Assembly: GCF_000264995.1 (NCBI RefSeq)
Contig: NW_006767433.1
Location: 1,830,876 to 1,894,875 of the forward strand
Direction: 5' to 3'
From: Punctularia strigosozonata HHB-11173 SS5
Lineage: Eukaryota; Basidiomycota; Agaricomycetes; Corticiales; Punctulariaceae
Length of the DNA stretch: 64,000 nt
The notes under the pieces were generated by a model. The model had not been told where the DNA came from. It ran no database searches and saw only the letters and a list, made by a program, of their open reading frames with translations. This document shows positions 33,530-45,823 of this stretch, piece after piece. Each line of letters starts with the position of its first letter. The stretch's first letter is position 1. The translations under genes were made by a program, and so were the position numbers.

Positions 33530-34558
33530 GCGATGCACAATGGCAATGCACGTTACAGCACTCATTCTAAACATCCCATAGCGGGTTATACGGCCTTCCA
33601 TGCCGTACCGAGTTGCCAGACAGTGCTTCGTGTATGACCCAGTCGCCATTGAAGGGTTGGAGCTACGCCGGACAGCTATGGCAAGATCGTCGCCGTTCCG
33701 GCGGTTGATCTCGGGTTCGGGGCTCTGTTCATCAAAGGGTTACCAGGACTTCGGCCATTCGATATTCAATCTCAGGCACGGCCGTTAAAGCCTAAAGCTA
33801 AAGAACGTACACATACGTAGCACATGAGGTCAGCGTTAGACTTGTTACTTTAGATAGGTCTACTTCTCCGCACGTGAGCGCGTACTTTGCCCGCCTTCTC
33901 AGCTACGCATTCTTACCGCGACTGCGTGCGACGGGCGAACGCCCAATCTTTGCTTGGTCATTGCTCTGATACGAGACTCATCAAGTGCTCATGGAGTTAT
34001 GTAACACGGCAGCCGTCAGGCGCGCCGACTCAAAAGCCGGCTGCCGCCCTTCTCATTTTTCGGCTTGCTGCAATCAGCCAATGTCATTTCATCACCGTGT
34101 CAGCGCTGCAACACACTCAACACCGCTTGGGAAGCCCCATGGCATCGCTCCACAAAGAATGGTCTAGAATCAATCCGTATCTGATTTCTCGCCATTTTCT
34201 GACCCTTCTCACCGAGCGGCAGCGCAAGAACGCGGAGAACTCATTTCTTGTCGGCATATACTCAGAGACCTGCACGAGGGCCACGGCATCGGAGCGCAGC
34301 AGGTCGGAGAATATGCTCGTGGAAAACCGAACAGGCGGAGTTGTGGTGCCGGCGCGGACGAATGGTCCTCTTCGATACTCGAGAATGACATCATCAGATG
34401 CGGTGGTTCCGGTCGCGCGGATTCCTGGTCCGATCCCGGCTGACCTTCTGGACCCTTCGCTGAGCTGGACGAGCACTTGCCACCACTGGTTCTCTCCCCC
34501 GCACAGCCCTCTACCTTACCGAGCGCATGAGATCGTTCACTGAATTTTCTTGCTAGCA
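33530..34558. other. Long gap between REV3 and OGT, possibly holding an unrecognised gene
   Basis: This is the largest gap in the window. From 34081 the plus strand has coding-like reading: RLAAISQCHFIT may splice (donor gtgtca at about 34099, acceptor gtctag at about 34167) to SVSDFSPFSDPSHRAAAQ, then RGELISCRHILRDLHEGH, IGAQQVGEYARGKPNRR and DEWSSSILENDIIR. In another frame just downstream is ELDEHLPPLVLSPAQPSTLP, ending at about 34530. I cannot join these pieces into one model and recognise no family. A start codon was not found. The OGT promoter must lie here too. Confidence 0.3.
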
Positions 34559-37500
34559 ATGGCCCAGCCCCGTTCTAGGGATACGTCCTCGTCGCGCGAG
34601 GCCAAACGGCCTCGCGTGTCAAGCCCTGGAGAATCGGGCCCGGACCTGGACCAGCTACTGGACCGAACAGGATTGCATATCCCTCAAGTAGCCCATCAAC
34701 AGCCGCCCATCACCGATTCTACAGTCTCTATAGATCCTTCCTTAGCGCACGACAGTCTACCCTTCCAGGGACAGTTGGCTTCCCTGACACGTTTACCGTT
34801 GGCACCGCCCACAACAAGCCCCTCGAGCGCGACTTCTTCCGCACTTTCATCCCCAATTTTCAGTTCTAGCTCATCTAGTCACACTTCTCTATCCTCTGAG
34901 GTCAAATCACAAGCAGAAAACCCCTTCTCTCCGTCTTTCGAACGTGCATCCCGACGTGAGTGTTCAATGAAATGCAACTGGGTCGGAGTCGTTAAAGACC
35001 GCACTCCAGTGGAGCGATGCAGCGATCCCGGTTCCGGCGCTGCACTCTCGGCAGCCCCGCAAGATCCAGCGGAGACCGTTGCATTATCACCTTACTGGAG
35101 CCCGCCACGACTGCAACAAGGCCCGAGTTCTTTTTCCGGGTTGAGGGACCTGCAAGCATCAAAGTCATCCGATGCATCGCTTGCAGGATCTACCTCTACT
35201 TCGATGTTGGCCGTACCGACATTTCCATTCGGTAACAGCGTGGCTCGAGATGCCATGCTAACGTACGCATATCGTCTCTACGAGACCCCTGAGCATCCAC
35301 CTCCTGGACTGTCACATTTTCCGATGTTCAATCCCTCGCCTGCTAGTTCGCCCAAAGACGTATATCAGGCTCAGCTTATCCCTCTCCTGGCTAATCTTCG
35401 TTCGCTCCATCCAAATCACCTACCGACGCTCTTGCTTCTCGGTTGCGTGTATCATGCCGTGGGCGAGTATCAATCTTGTTTGGACATAAATCAGCAAATT
35501 CTTGACATCGATCCGAATTTTGTGAGTGGACCGTAGCCCATTCCATGCATCGGTTCTGAACTCCGTACCAAAGGTGGAAGCAATGTGCAACATAGGGACC
35601 ACGATGAAGGCCATTTCGAGACCGGATGATGCGTACGAATGGTGGTGGCGTGCTCTAGAGCGAAGACCCACGTATTGGGACGCCCTGGCATGTAGCTCGT
35701 TTCTCATACTGAACATGTACTAACGCTGCTATAGGACAACCTCCTGCAGCTGATTCTTTCACCGTGCGGAACACCATCCGGCGGATCCGTTGATAACGAA
35801 GCTGCCCAATCATGTTATAGGAAGGCCCTCCAGGTCTGCGAATATGTTCAGTCTAAAGTTGTCCGTGACGATGGTCGCCTCAGCATTTCGGTACCGGCCA
35901 CCCAACTGTGCCGCCTGCAGAACGTCTTTTACACCTCTTCGACGCTTTCCCGTGGCCTTGGTAACGACGGGATTCGGCCCTTATCTTTGGCCATTGAGAT
36001 AGTAATTCGTCCACCTGGACTTTACGGCGAGGAGGAATGCTACAGCATGCGGGACTTGGTCTTGGCTACTATCCTCGCCTGTCTCTTGATCACTTCTAAC
36101 CCAGGGACGGTTCTCCCTCCGCAAATCGAATCCGCGATGACTTCAGAAGGACAAAAGTCCTTCAGTCTCCGGGCCCGCGAGCCTGGATATGATTTGATGC
36201 ACGAAGTTCACCAATGTGGACACAAACTCGCGGCAGCTCTGGTTCCCGAGGGAAACGGCGCTCTTCCGATGTTCCTTTTAGCTCCGGATCAAGCCATGCG
36301 CTTGCCACACCTTATCTTCCCGTTGTCTATGGGCGTGTTGCCATCTGTATGCTCACGGAACGAGCACAACCGGTTAGAGACTCCTTCCGAAAGCGTCCGT
36401 CAACAATGTCACTCCATGTCATCCACAATACTCCTTGGGCTATCCAAACAGATTCAAGACGCAGTGCCAGGTAGCAGTTTGCCTGTCCCCAGCTTCGAAG
36501 ACAAGATAAAAGCTTCCCCGTCCCTAACCTTGCTTCTCTATTATCTTGCACTTTCTCTCTCGCCCTCTCCCGCAATATACAATAATATGGGCTTGATTCT
36601 GTCTGTGTTACCGGTAACAGCGAACTCGTTTGATATCACTCGACGCAACTCACCGTCGGGCGTTCACCTCGCACGGACGTACTACGAAAAGGGTCTACAA
36701 TTGGATTCGAACCATCCGCATCTACTGACGAACATGGGCTCACTGCTCAAGGATGGAGGACAAACATCTGAAGCCATTCGGTCCGTTCCGTTCCGAACCC
36801 GTGTTTCTCGAAACCTGACGCGTCCCACAGCTTATACTTGAGGGCTATACATTATAAACCCGATTTTGATATTGCCCTCGCTAACCTCGGTAACGCAATG
36901 AAAGATTTGGTGTGTGATCCGCCTTATTCGAGATGTCCATCTCATTTATACATTGGTACAGGGACGACATGCGGAGGCAGTCTCCTACTATACGCGAGCA
37001 CTGAAGACAAATCCTGCGTTGCCCGAGGCAATTTGCGGACTTGGTACTTCACTTATGGCGATTTGTGATTGGAGGGGAAGAGGCGGCGTTGCCCCAGACG
37101 TTATGATCGACCAAACTGGCAATGTGATTCGTGACGAAGCTGGCTCTCACCCCGGCTGGTTAACTGACATGATCGTGAGTGCGTTCCATTCCTTTCGATC
37201 GAGCTACTTACATCAGCCTCAAGGATGTGTGCCGGAAGCAATTGCTCTCGAGTTATTCTCATAACATCGGAATAGTTGTGTCCACAATGTCACTTGAAGG
37301 ATGGTTGGATTTGGCGCAGCAAGCTCGAGGCACACCGTTCAAGGATGAGCTTCGCCGTCGTTGGCGAGAGAACTTCTCGCGCTTCTACTCCGGTTCGACT
37401 CAAGGGAACGGTTACATCAATGAGGCTGGCTTCGTGATCAGATTGGTATGACTGACTGATTCAGAGTTATCAGATTTGCTGACGCATCGCGATACAGATC

Positions 37501-40123
37501 GAGTGGTTGCAGCGCCGCTTGCAGCGTAAGTGGTATCTGCAAGCATATGGGAAGGCACTTCTAGTGGAGCGACCTGTTCGACCTATGACCAAAAGGCAAG
37601 GTTCATCGTTTACGCGGCCCGCTTTCCCCGCCTCTATAGGCCCTCCACCAGTACCATCTATACTCCCTTTCCACACGGTACGTTTTTCTGCGATGGTTCT
37701 CGAGGGATTTTTCACAGTTTTCCCAGTTCACCGCCCCGTTATCCGTGCGGACGATACGGCTTATTTCTCATCGAAATGCCTTGCGTGTGTCGCATGCAGC
37801 GCTGGCAAAGCCCTGGCTGCCTCAACACCTGTATCATCCGCCTGCTCCTCCGTTGCGCGGGAAGCTGAATATAGGATACGTATCCAGCGACTTGAAGTCG
37901 GTACCTCACTTTTCACCTCATTGTTCATACTCATCCATCGGCTAGCAATCATCCTCTGGCTCATTTGATGCAGTCTGTGTTCGGGCTTCACGATAAATCG
38001 CGCTTCAATATATTTGTCTATGCTACTTCTTCGTCTGACGGTTCACCTTATCGGCAGAAAATCGAGTCGCAGACTCCGCACTTTCTTGATGTGTCTTCCT
38101 GGGATACTGGCGACGTGGTCGATCGGATTGTTCAAGATCAAATCCATATCCGTCAGTCAACTGCTGCAGTCTGATTTACTACCACTCATCCTCCGGAATG
38201 ATGTAGTGGTCAACCTCGGTGGTTACACGAAAGGCGCAAAGAACGAGCTTTTTGCCGCCCGGCCATCGCCAATCCAAATGTCCCTGATGGGGTTCGCAGG
38301 GACGCTTGGTGCGGGTAAGATATTCCTTCCACATAATATCGACGTTGTACATGCTGACTGTGTGAGTAGGCTGGTGCGATTATTTAGGTAATGATAGATG
38401 ATTTGCTACCTGAAATCATCCTAACCCGGCAACAGTCTGCGATCAAACTACATGCCCCCGCTATCTGTCTGCATCTGAGCAATGGCGCAAATATATACAG
38501 CGATCGCTCGCAGAAGATACTGCGGAGGACAAGGAACTCGGCATAGACTTCGACGCTACACCTGATCCTGAAGCCCTTACGGAGAGCTGGATGTAGTGCG
38601 TTGCCTCAGTCCCGACGCCTCTCCCTGAAGCATTTCCTCATTTCCTCATCCAAATATCTCTCATAGCACGGAGAAGCTTCTATATATGCCGGCAGGTTAC
38701 GCCATATCAATGCGATACACCCTAAGGCTCATTCGACCGAATTAGCATACATATCTCGTCACCGATCACAAACAATCTCATCGTGATGACGAGGGCCTTT
38801 CAGTGGAAGCCCGGGAGACCCAAGATCCGGACTATCTCTGGCGGAAGGAGATTCTCCGAAGGACGAAGTTGCGTTCACAGATATTTCCGGACATAGAAAG
38901 GTACTCCTAATCTTCATCTAGGTCGAGTAATTCCCTAATAACCTTGATTGGTTCATAGTGATTTTGTTATTTTTGCCAATTTCAGCCAGGTAATGTCCTT
39001 AGGGACCGACGGCGGCCGTGCTAACGCCATGGAATACATTGATAGCTCTATAAGATTTGCCCAGTAAGTGGATTATTTGCGATTCAGGTCGCAACTTTTT
39101 TAAGTAGTAAAAGGCGACGTTCTCGATGTGGCTGAAAATTCTGGAGCGGTATGTACGGGGGCAAGAAATGGAGCGATCAGTATGCTGACCCGTGCGGACA
39201 GGGTCCCTAGGAGTATCCTTTGGTTGCTCCGGGTAACAAGTAATTTCTGTCGCGATCGCAGACATACTCACAAAGCCATCACGATCCATAGTTCCCAGCG
39301 GCCGGCCAAGAGCACCTTCTGCGGTACGTGCGCGATTCTGAACGGGCTCTCCTCTGATTAGCAAACTGCGGCTAGGACCGCAAGCGCCTGGGCGAACGAC
39401 GAGGTCGCGGCTCGGATACGGTTCACCGACGTCACTGACAAGCATCAAGTACGTGCTTCCCTAGCGAGGCAAATCTTAATACTAACAATTGCTTAGCACG
39501 TAATCCGGGGGCGCGTTGCCGACCTTTTCCTGGACACAATCGAAGTTGGTATCGCTCAACGACCCTGGAATCGATACTGACGCATTGTCGCCAGTGCAAC
39601 GCACACACGGTCGCAGCCGAGTATGTCCAAGTGATTTCTGGGCACGCTTTCGCATTGACTCGTTCACAGCGCGCTCTGGTCTGGAACACCACTGATAACA
39701 TGGCCGCGATACTCTCACAAGATGGCAAGCAGAGTAGGCGCGTCTATCGTCAACGCCACAGGTTTTGGAGATCGGATGGTGGTGCATTCCGAAGAGGAAT
39801 ACCAGGATCGCGCCGTATTTCTGGCAAACAGTATGCGGAACTTCTACGCAGCTGGCGGCGGTCATGCACTGCAAGGGAACGAGCAAGGCGCGCTCATGGA
39901 TCTGCGAAGGGATCTGTTCCTCGCACGCGACCGTATGCCACTCTTCGATACTGCGCGCTGGACTCGTAACCTGGAGAAGGGGTTTTGGGAAGCCTGGAGG
40001 AGGTGGGTGGAGGGAACAGAATTCGAAGGGTCGGAAGAGTGGGAAGCCTGTGACGGGCCAGAGAAAGAGAGTGGTTGCATTTGGATTTCAGATGACGAGC
40101 CAATTACGCTGGCAGCAGCGTAG
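34559..40123 (+). CDS. TPR protein O-GlcNAc transferase-like (OGT/SPINDLY type)
   Basis: Glycosyltransferase family 41, which adds GlcNAc (OGT) or fucose (SPY) to Ser/Thr of nuclear and cytoplasmic proteins. The start is [20 protein letters not shown] with a basic nuclear-signal-like stretch, then a Ser/Pro-rich region. TPR repeats follow: [98 protein letters not shown] and [20 protein letters not shown]. The catalytic part (about 37850-40123) has [74 protein letters not shown] and [20 protein letters not shown]. The end at 40123 is TLAAA. OGT versus fucosyltransferase activity cannot be settled from sequence. This family is absent from budding yeast. Confidence 0.93.
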
Positions 40124-40261
40124 ATGAGTCGGCTAGCAGGAGCGAATTTGGTGCACGGGCCGGGGTGTTTGGCGTTGTAATTTCCACGCCGTTATCCGCA
40201 GCTCGGGCGAGCAGCTGCTTGTGTTTCAGTGTACGCTTGGTTGACACATATTTCAACAGAA

Positions 40262-41050
40262 TTATACAGTCTGATACGCGCCCGGTGCATTATTGGCAGG
40301 GGCAGAAGTAGGTGCCGATGGTACAGGTGACTGGGCCGGAGCTGGCGCAGGCACTCTCTCGTCGACGGTCTGATACCCATCTCTGGCGCCTCCGAACGAC
40401 GACGTGAACCCACCTGGCATGGACCATACTGGAAATAAGAAAGTTCGGTGACCATGCGACTGTTACGAGCTTGGCATTTCTCACCGGTCTCCCCACCACC
40501 TGCGCCCAATCCAGGAAACTGCCCTCCTCGTTGGCGCAAAGCACTGGCAAAAGTCAGAAACAGAGGAAACTACAGGATTTCATGAGCCGTTTGTCTCATA
40601 CAATCAACGCAGGAGGCTCACCTTGAGAACCAATACAATGATCTGTACAGTCTTGATCAGGAAACTTTGACTGGTGCGGGTCATCCAAATGATGTCGAAA
40701 AGCGCGGATCCCCCCACCAGGCCGAGGAACTGCAAGAAGGATGCATCCAGACATGTCACGCATTCTACCCCGATCTCACTCACTGTGCGTAGGGACTGAG
40801 CAGCCTCGGCATTCTCTTGGGCGTATGTACCGAACAAGAAGATGGGCAAGTTGTATGGCGCCGACGCGAAGGGACTATGAATTATCAAATATAGTGCTTG
40901 CAAGAGAGTGCGTGTTTCTCTACCTGATCAAAAAGGACAGTGCCTACGCTTGTTTATTAGAAGACGCGTCCGACACGGGTTGTCATTGTAAGTGCTGACC
41001 GTCTCAACGAGTACGAGCTTCGACGGATCAAGATTTTGCACGAAATCCAT
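40262..41050 (-). CDS. Conserved multi-pass membrane protein (uncharacterised)
   Basis: Starts MDFVQNLDPSKLVLVETVS at 41050. An intron of uncertain left border precedes LLQALYLIIHSPFASAPYN and LPIFLFGTYAQENAEAAQ. Later exons give FLGLVGGSALFDIIWMTRTS, FLIKTVQIIVLVLK, FPLFLTFASALRQRGGQFPG, and a Pro/Ala-rich tail (WSMPGGFTSSFGGARDGYQT; APAQSPVPSAPTSAPANNAP) ending GAYQTV at 40262. Three or more hydrophobic segments predict an integral membrane protein with a cytosolic Pro-rich tail. I do not recognise a named family. Introns are about 50 nt with clean joins except the first. Convergent with OGT (138 bp) and divergent from DPH7. Confidence 0.66.
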
Positions 41051-41276
41051 ATTTTTTTCGTTGCCTAGAAGTGGGAGTTCAAAGGTTCAGGAGACGAGAT
41101 GAGCTGGCTAGCGAAAACGCTGTCGAAGCGAGGGTCGAACGCGTTACGCTGACGCACTTGGGCGCGGCGCAGCTTGTCAATGTTTCTTCGGTGGCAGTGC
41201 GGCACGAATTACTTACGTTCGTCCTTGCCCCGCCGGTTTAGTTTACATTCCAGGTTCGATTGAAGCGTGTTCTCCG

Positions 41277-42785
41277 ATGCTCAGCTACGACACAAACTGG
41301 CCAGCGGACTCGGCTGAGTTCTGTCCCTCTCCTCGTGACGAGACCAGACATATATTCGCGGTTGGTACCTACAAATTGGAACAGACGCACGAAAGTGCTG
41401 CAAGTGTTGAACCTCCGCTCCAACCACGAAAACAGCAAAGACATGGAAGATGTCTGGTATACGAGGCCCTACATGGATTGGAATGGTGAGTTATTGGAAG
41501 TCGTCGGTTGCATCACAAGCGTAGCCGATATATCCTCGCGCTAAATGTCAACGGAACGAGTTAATTTCTGTATAATCAGCAGAAAGCTCCAGGAGATTGC
41601 AATGCCTGCTATATTGGACATGAAATGGTGAAGCTCGGATAATTACGGCTGGCCTCGACGCTGATTTTGCCAATAGGTTGCATAACTCGATATCGTCTCT
41701 CGAGATGCTTGCTATATGCGACGCGGAAGGAAGTACATCGCTGTACAAGTGGAACAACGTAGAGGTAGATTTTGAGTGAAAACCAAGTGAAAACCCCTGA
41801 TTCTTGGGCATCCTACCGATTATGGCCGATTTCAGAAGCGGCTCGAGATGGCTCAGGCCATCAGATGTGCATCTTCGGATGTTCTATGCCTATCCCTTGA
41901 TTGGTCCAACCGCCGAACACCGTCCAGGTGAAGGAGATCTAACATCCCCTCCTCAAATTCATCAAAGCTTACGCTCTTATTTGAGCAGCATGGGCAACCT
42001 GATCGTGTCGCTTTCAAATGGGGAGCTGGCACTTGTGCTGCCTGATGCCGAAAACTGTATGACGGTGGCTGAAACATGGCATGCGCATGAGCACGAACCA
42101 TGGATTGCAGCGTGGAATTACTGGGACACGAATATGATCTTCTCTGGTAGGGATCTTTCTCGTACCGTTATTGCAGATCATCGAATGTTCACAGGTGGAG
42201 ATGATCTCACCATGAGAGCATGGGACATACGCCAGGGCTTCCAGCAATCGATATGGATTAATAAACGGTAGCTCATCTACTCACATTCACGATCGATGAC
42301 GACTACAACCTCCCGCACCATACAGCTTCGATGCTGGGGTCACCACGATCCAAAGCCATCCTGACCTCGAGCACCTCATTGCGGTCGGCAGGTGAGAGTG
42401 CAGTTAGCTTGACCTCGTACAGCTTCCGACCCCGTGGTATAGTTACGACGATAAGGTGCAGTTGTTCGACGTGCGGAAGCCATTGAGAGCTCTTACGGAA
42501 GTTAACGTTGGCGGTGGAGCGTGGCGCGTCAAATGGCACCCCGCTCCCACCCGCAAGCATGATCTACTCGTCGCCTGCATGCACGACGGCTTCAAGGTGG
42601 TGAGATTTATCGGAGATGGTGACATCAACACGGATGCAACCTACGAGATTATCAAGCGATTTGACGCGCACGAATCATTGGCATATGGTGTCGACTGGTC
42701 GTTTGCCGGAGAAGATGAACAGGGTCAAACGCTGATCGCCAGTGCTTCTTTTTATGATCACAGATTACACTTGTGGAAAGGTTGA
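41277..42785 (+). CDS. DPH7: Diphthine methylesterase DPH7 (WDR85/RRT2)
   Basis: WD40-repeat enzyme that demethylates methylated diphthine on elongation factor 2, the step before final amidation to diphthamide. The start MLSYDTNWPADSAEFCPSP at 41277 matches the DPH7 opening, followed by FAVGTYKLEQ. Later blocks: LAICDAEGSTSLYKWNN, a second blade with SMGNLIVSLSNGELALVLPD, then EHEPWIAAWNYWDTNMIFSG, GGDDLTMRAWDIRQG, DDKVQLFDVRKPLRAL, and GGGAWRVKWHPAP, ending LIASASFYDHRLHLWKG. The G-G-G-x-W-R-x-x-W-H-P block and C-terminal D-H-x-L-H-L-W blade are characteristic. Several short introns. Its 3' end is only 76 bp from the convergent TMEM135-like gene. Confidence 0.88.
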
Positions 42786-42861
42786 TCTACAATAACAACT
42801 CTATATAAGCATCCAGGGTGAGGGCGTGATTCTGGCAATATTCGAGTGTGCTGAATGCTGC

Positions 42862-44711
42862 TCAAGTTGGTGTTGAATCATCCGACCGTGGGTTTCCCGC
42901 ATCCTTTTCAGGGCTGCCCACGAGGAGTGCCAAAGCTAAGCGAGACAGTCCCCGCAGGGAATTGGGCCCGTGAACTGCTGCAGTAAGGAGCGAGGAAAGA
43001 GACGCGGCGAAAATAAGCCTATGCAGTCACGATCAGCGATGGTTTAAAACAGGAGCATGGAAATAGTGTCACCTCTCTGCCACATTAGCGATAGAGCCTC
43101 TGGACCTGATCCAAGTGCCCGGCAAACAAGATCGGATCGCCCTAGGGAGGACGTACAATGCCATCTCCCCTCTTCTCCTGCCATTCTCGATCCATATGCT
43201 CCCGCCGCATGCGAGGCATCCCGCCAAGATGCATCCGTGCGGTCCATCCCAAAAGTCGTGTGAGATGTAGGGGAAGAGACGCGCGAGCAAACGGGTCCGG
43301 GTGAGGCATACGGCGACCCAGATGGATCCAACGAATGAAGCGAGGAAGGATGCGCTCCGGACGATGGCCGCGGCGCGATGTAGAAGGGAGTGTGGGTCTA
43401 GAAGATGCGCTGGGCGCGAAATGAGAACCGGCAGGATGTGCACCTATGTTTGCGGTCCTTGAGCGTGGATAGCGGTAGACGGCGGGCAGAAAACGCCTTA
43501 CAGGAATATATATCTTCAGCGCATCGAAGAATGCTCTCAATCCCCGCCGTCCAGCGTTGACGGCACAACTATGCATCTCCTCTCCTCCGTGCACGATTTC
43601 GCACGGAAGACCACCGACGCAAGCACGTCCTGGCACATCTAGACCACGCCAGATGACATTGGCTTTGGGACCGCCATATGCGGGTAGCAAGGCAGGGTTA
43701 CCCCATGCGGGAGGACAGCCGACCTTGAATGCGAGGTCCTCGACGAGCTTTGGGTGAGATGTCGGAGTCGATCCCCGGACGTAAGACCACTCTCCCGAGC
43801 GTATGAACCGGAGCGCAAGTATTAATCGATCATCGATATCGGCGAGGTTAGAGATCCTGTACAGTAACAATCGGTTTGTGGGGTAACAGAAAACGATGGA
43901 AAGCTTCTTACCACTTGACGTATGCCTTCGGAAGCGCGTGTGGTTTGTAGAAAAAGCACCACATGATCCTGCGTAGGTCTGTCAGTAACGGATGGGGAAG
44001 CATCTTCGGCACGAACCTCGCGCTACATGCCCAGAACACGAAGGCGTCAATGTGAGCGGTCAACTGCTCCGGATTTTTGAAGAGTCTGTCCCTCTTTCTT
44101 GACTTCGACTCCGGCCCCGAACCCTTAGGTGCTAGCCAATCCCTCAAACCGGATTGCACTAGCACGTCTATTGCTCGGACGAAGAAAAGCAAGGTCAACT
44201 CTAGCGTGGGGGACACGTCCTTCCCGGCATCACCGATTTCTGGCGTGAATGGGATGTCTTGACGTTTCCTGATGCGGCGTCGGTATCGCGCACCGCGCTG
44301 CAGCAAGATGACGGTGAGAAGGGATGACAGCATGTTGCAAATGAATGCTCGCCGACGCGATGACAATGAGGCAATCCAACGGCTGAGGTTCAAGTGATTC
44401 AGACCTTTTCCGCCGTCCGAGCCCGCGGTAACGTCCCGTGGATGCGCCAAACGATCGAGGAGACGCTGAAGCAATGCACCGCCGCTAACCGCCGCGGTCA
44501 TGCTGAAGGCAAAGCCGGTCGGCCCAAGTTCACGCTTGAGAACATAAAGCAATTTGCCGACCGTGCCGCGTCGAGCGATGAAGGGGACAAGAGCGGGCCC
44601 AAGTGAGAGGGTGAGCGCCAATGTGTATGTCCTCGCAGCTGCTCTGAGCGCAGGATCCCCGAGCACCGGCAACGGTGACCTCGCTGTCTTGCCGCCAGGC
44701 TGGGACGACAT
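42862..44711 (-). CDS. TMEM135-like membrane protein
   Basis: Predicted multi-pass membrane protein related to TMEM135/PMP52, a family tied to mitochondrial and peroxisomal dynamics. From the ATG at 44711: MSSQPGGKTARSPLPVLGDP, then hydrophobic TLALTLSLGPALVPFIARRG, Arg-rich loops and MLSSLLTVILLQRGARYRRR. After introns it reads ISNLADIDDRLILALRFIRS, CEIVHGGEEMHSCAVNAGRR, HILPVLISRPAHLL and the family block YISHDFWDGPHGCILAGCLA with CGGSIWIENGRRRGEMALYV. An intron at about 43015-43069 joins NVAER to LIFAASLSSLLTAAVHGPNS and LRGLSRLALALLVG, and the stop is at 42862. An in-frame GTG upstream of the ATG was not used. Family assignment rests on the Gly/Cys-rich block; function is inferred. Confidence 0.76.
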
Positions 44712-44894
44712 GGTTGCGGCAAGCAAGCTGGCCCGTGCTGCGTGCACGACTGCAGTTAACGCGGCCGTGGCTCATTCAAACGCGAACCGGTAAAATCACA
44801 TGCAAACGGCGGCATTTACTATATCAGGAAAAGCGCTTCCATATTTAGTTAATAACAGCATTGGTTCTATTGCTGCAGCATGCAGCTGTACTAA

Positions 44895-45720
44895 TTAATG
44901 GTTCGAACCCGGCGGATTGGGCCACGCTCGCGCCGCCTCGTCGATGCCTCGCAAATATCGTAGACGTATAGTTGCCTCTTTCGCTTCCTCCCATTGCTTC
45001 TCTCCTATCAGCCGCTCCAGTTCATGTCGTGTTTCAATCATACGTTCTGCGTCGGGGCGTCAATATGAAAGTTTAAGTGCAACAAGGAGACGCCAACCTC
45101 GATTTTGTCGCCTGATCTTCTCGACTTGATCTTCGTTCTCGGCCTCCTCCAGTGCCTCTCGAGCCTCCATCACCTCCATTATCAACTCCGGGTCGTCGAG
45201 TTGCTCCTCCTCGCCCATTTCAACGCCGTTTTGTTTCAGGATGTATTCCGCCCTCCTCGTAGAGCTGACAAGCGTTTTGTACGCATCATTTACGTGGGAT
45301 GATAGATTCTCTGCGAGCCGATGCTTCTCCTACGAGAAATTATTGCGACTGTCGTAAGCATATCGGGGGATAACTCACTGGCCCCTTGCTAGACCAGGTA
45401 TCGGGATGCACCACTCGTTGTACGTTTCTGAATCGGTGCTTCAGCTCCCCAACGTCCACGACGAACGGGTTTGGTTCGTAAGGTATGTCAAAGATGTCGT
45501 GATGAGTGAGCGTGGGCGGGGCCGGGGAGATATACGAGCATTTCGCGCAGACCGGCAGGCGGGTTTGAAGCGGTGCGCGGCATGACGGGCAGTTACCGTA
45601 CGACTTGGGCGTCGAGTTTGTGCTGTTCCAGCGTGATCCCGGTGCAATAGACGGACGCAGGACGGTGCGCGGGACAACGCGCGTCCAAGACGTGAAAGAT
45701 CGCAACAAAGCCATAGACAT
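44895..45720 (-). CDS. JAC1: Mitochondrial iron-sulfur co-chaperone JAC1/HSCB
   Basis: J-protein that delivers the scaffold Isu to mitochondrial Hsp70 during Fe-S cluster transfer. The N-terminus MSMALLRSFTSWTRVVPRTV is Arg/Ser-rich with no acids, a mitochondrial presequence pattern. It is followed by two zinc-ligand pairs, CPSCRAPLQTRLPVCAKC, then the J domain HDIFDIPYEPNPFVVDVGEL with RFRNVQRVVHPDTWSSKGP (HPD intact). After introns: EKHRLAENLSSHVNDAYKTL, STRRAEYILKQNGVEMGEEE, LIMEVMEAREALEEAENEDQ and RLIGEKQWEEAKEATIRLRY, the three-helix Isu-binding domain. The N-terminal CxxC pairs are as in human HSCB; yeast Jac1 lacks them. It is divergent from the DysF gene with 103 bp between starts. 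Confidence 0.93.
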
Positions 45721-45823
45721 GAGAAGGCGATTGCGCGATGACGTCGCGGCGACACTAGCTTTCTCTCTTTTACACCATGATACCCTTTCTCTCCGACTTA
45801 TAGCATTTGCATAGTCTCTTTCA
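45721..45823. promoter_or_regulatory. 103-bp bidirectional promoter JAC1/DysF gene
   Basis: The two start codons are 103 bp apart on opposite strands, so the promoter elements must be shared or interleaved. A run of TC-rich sequence (about 45760-45793) is the only visible feature. Confidence 0.45.

Noticed and set aside
33600-33788. 62-codon plus-strand frame just after REV3
   Set aside because: No signal, domain or splice support; probably REV3 3' UTR.
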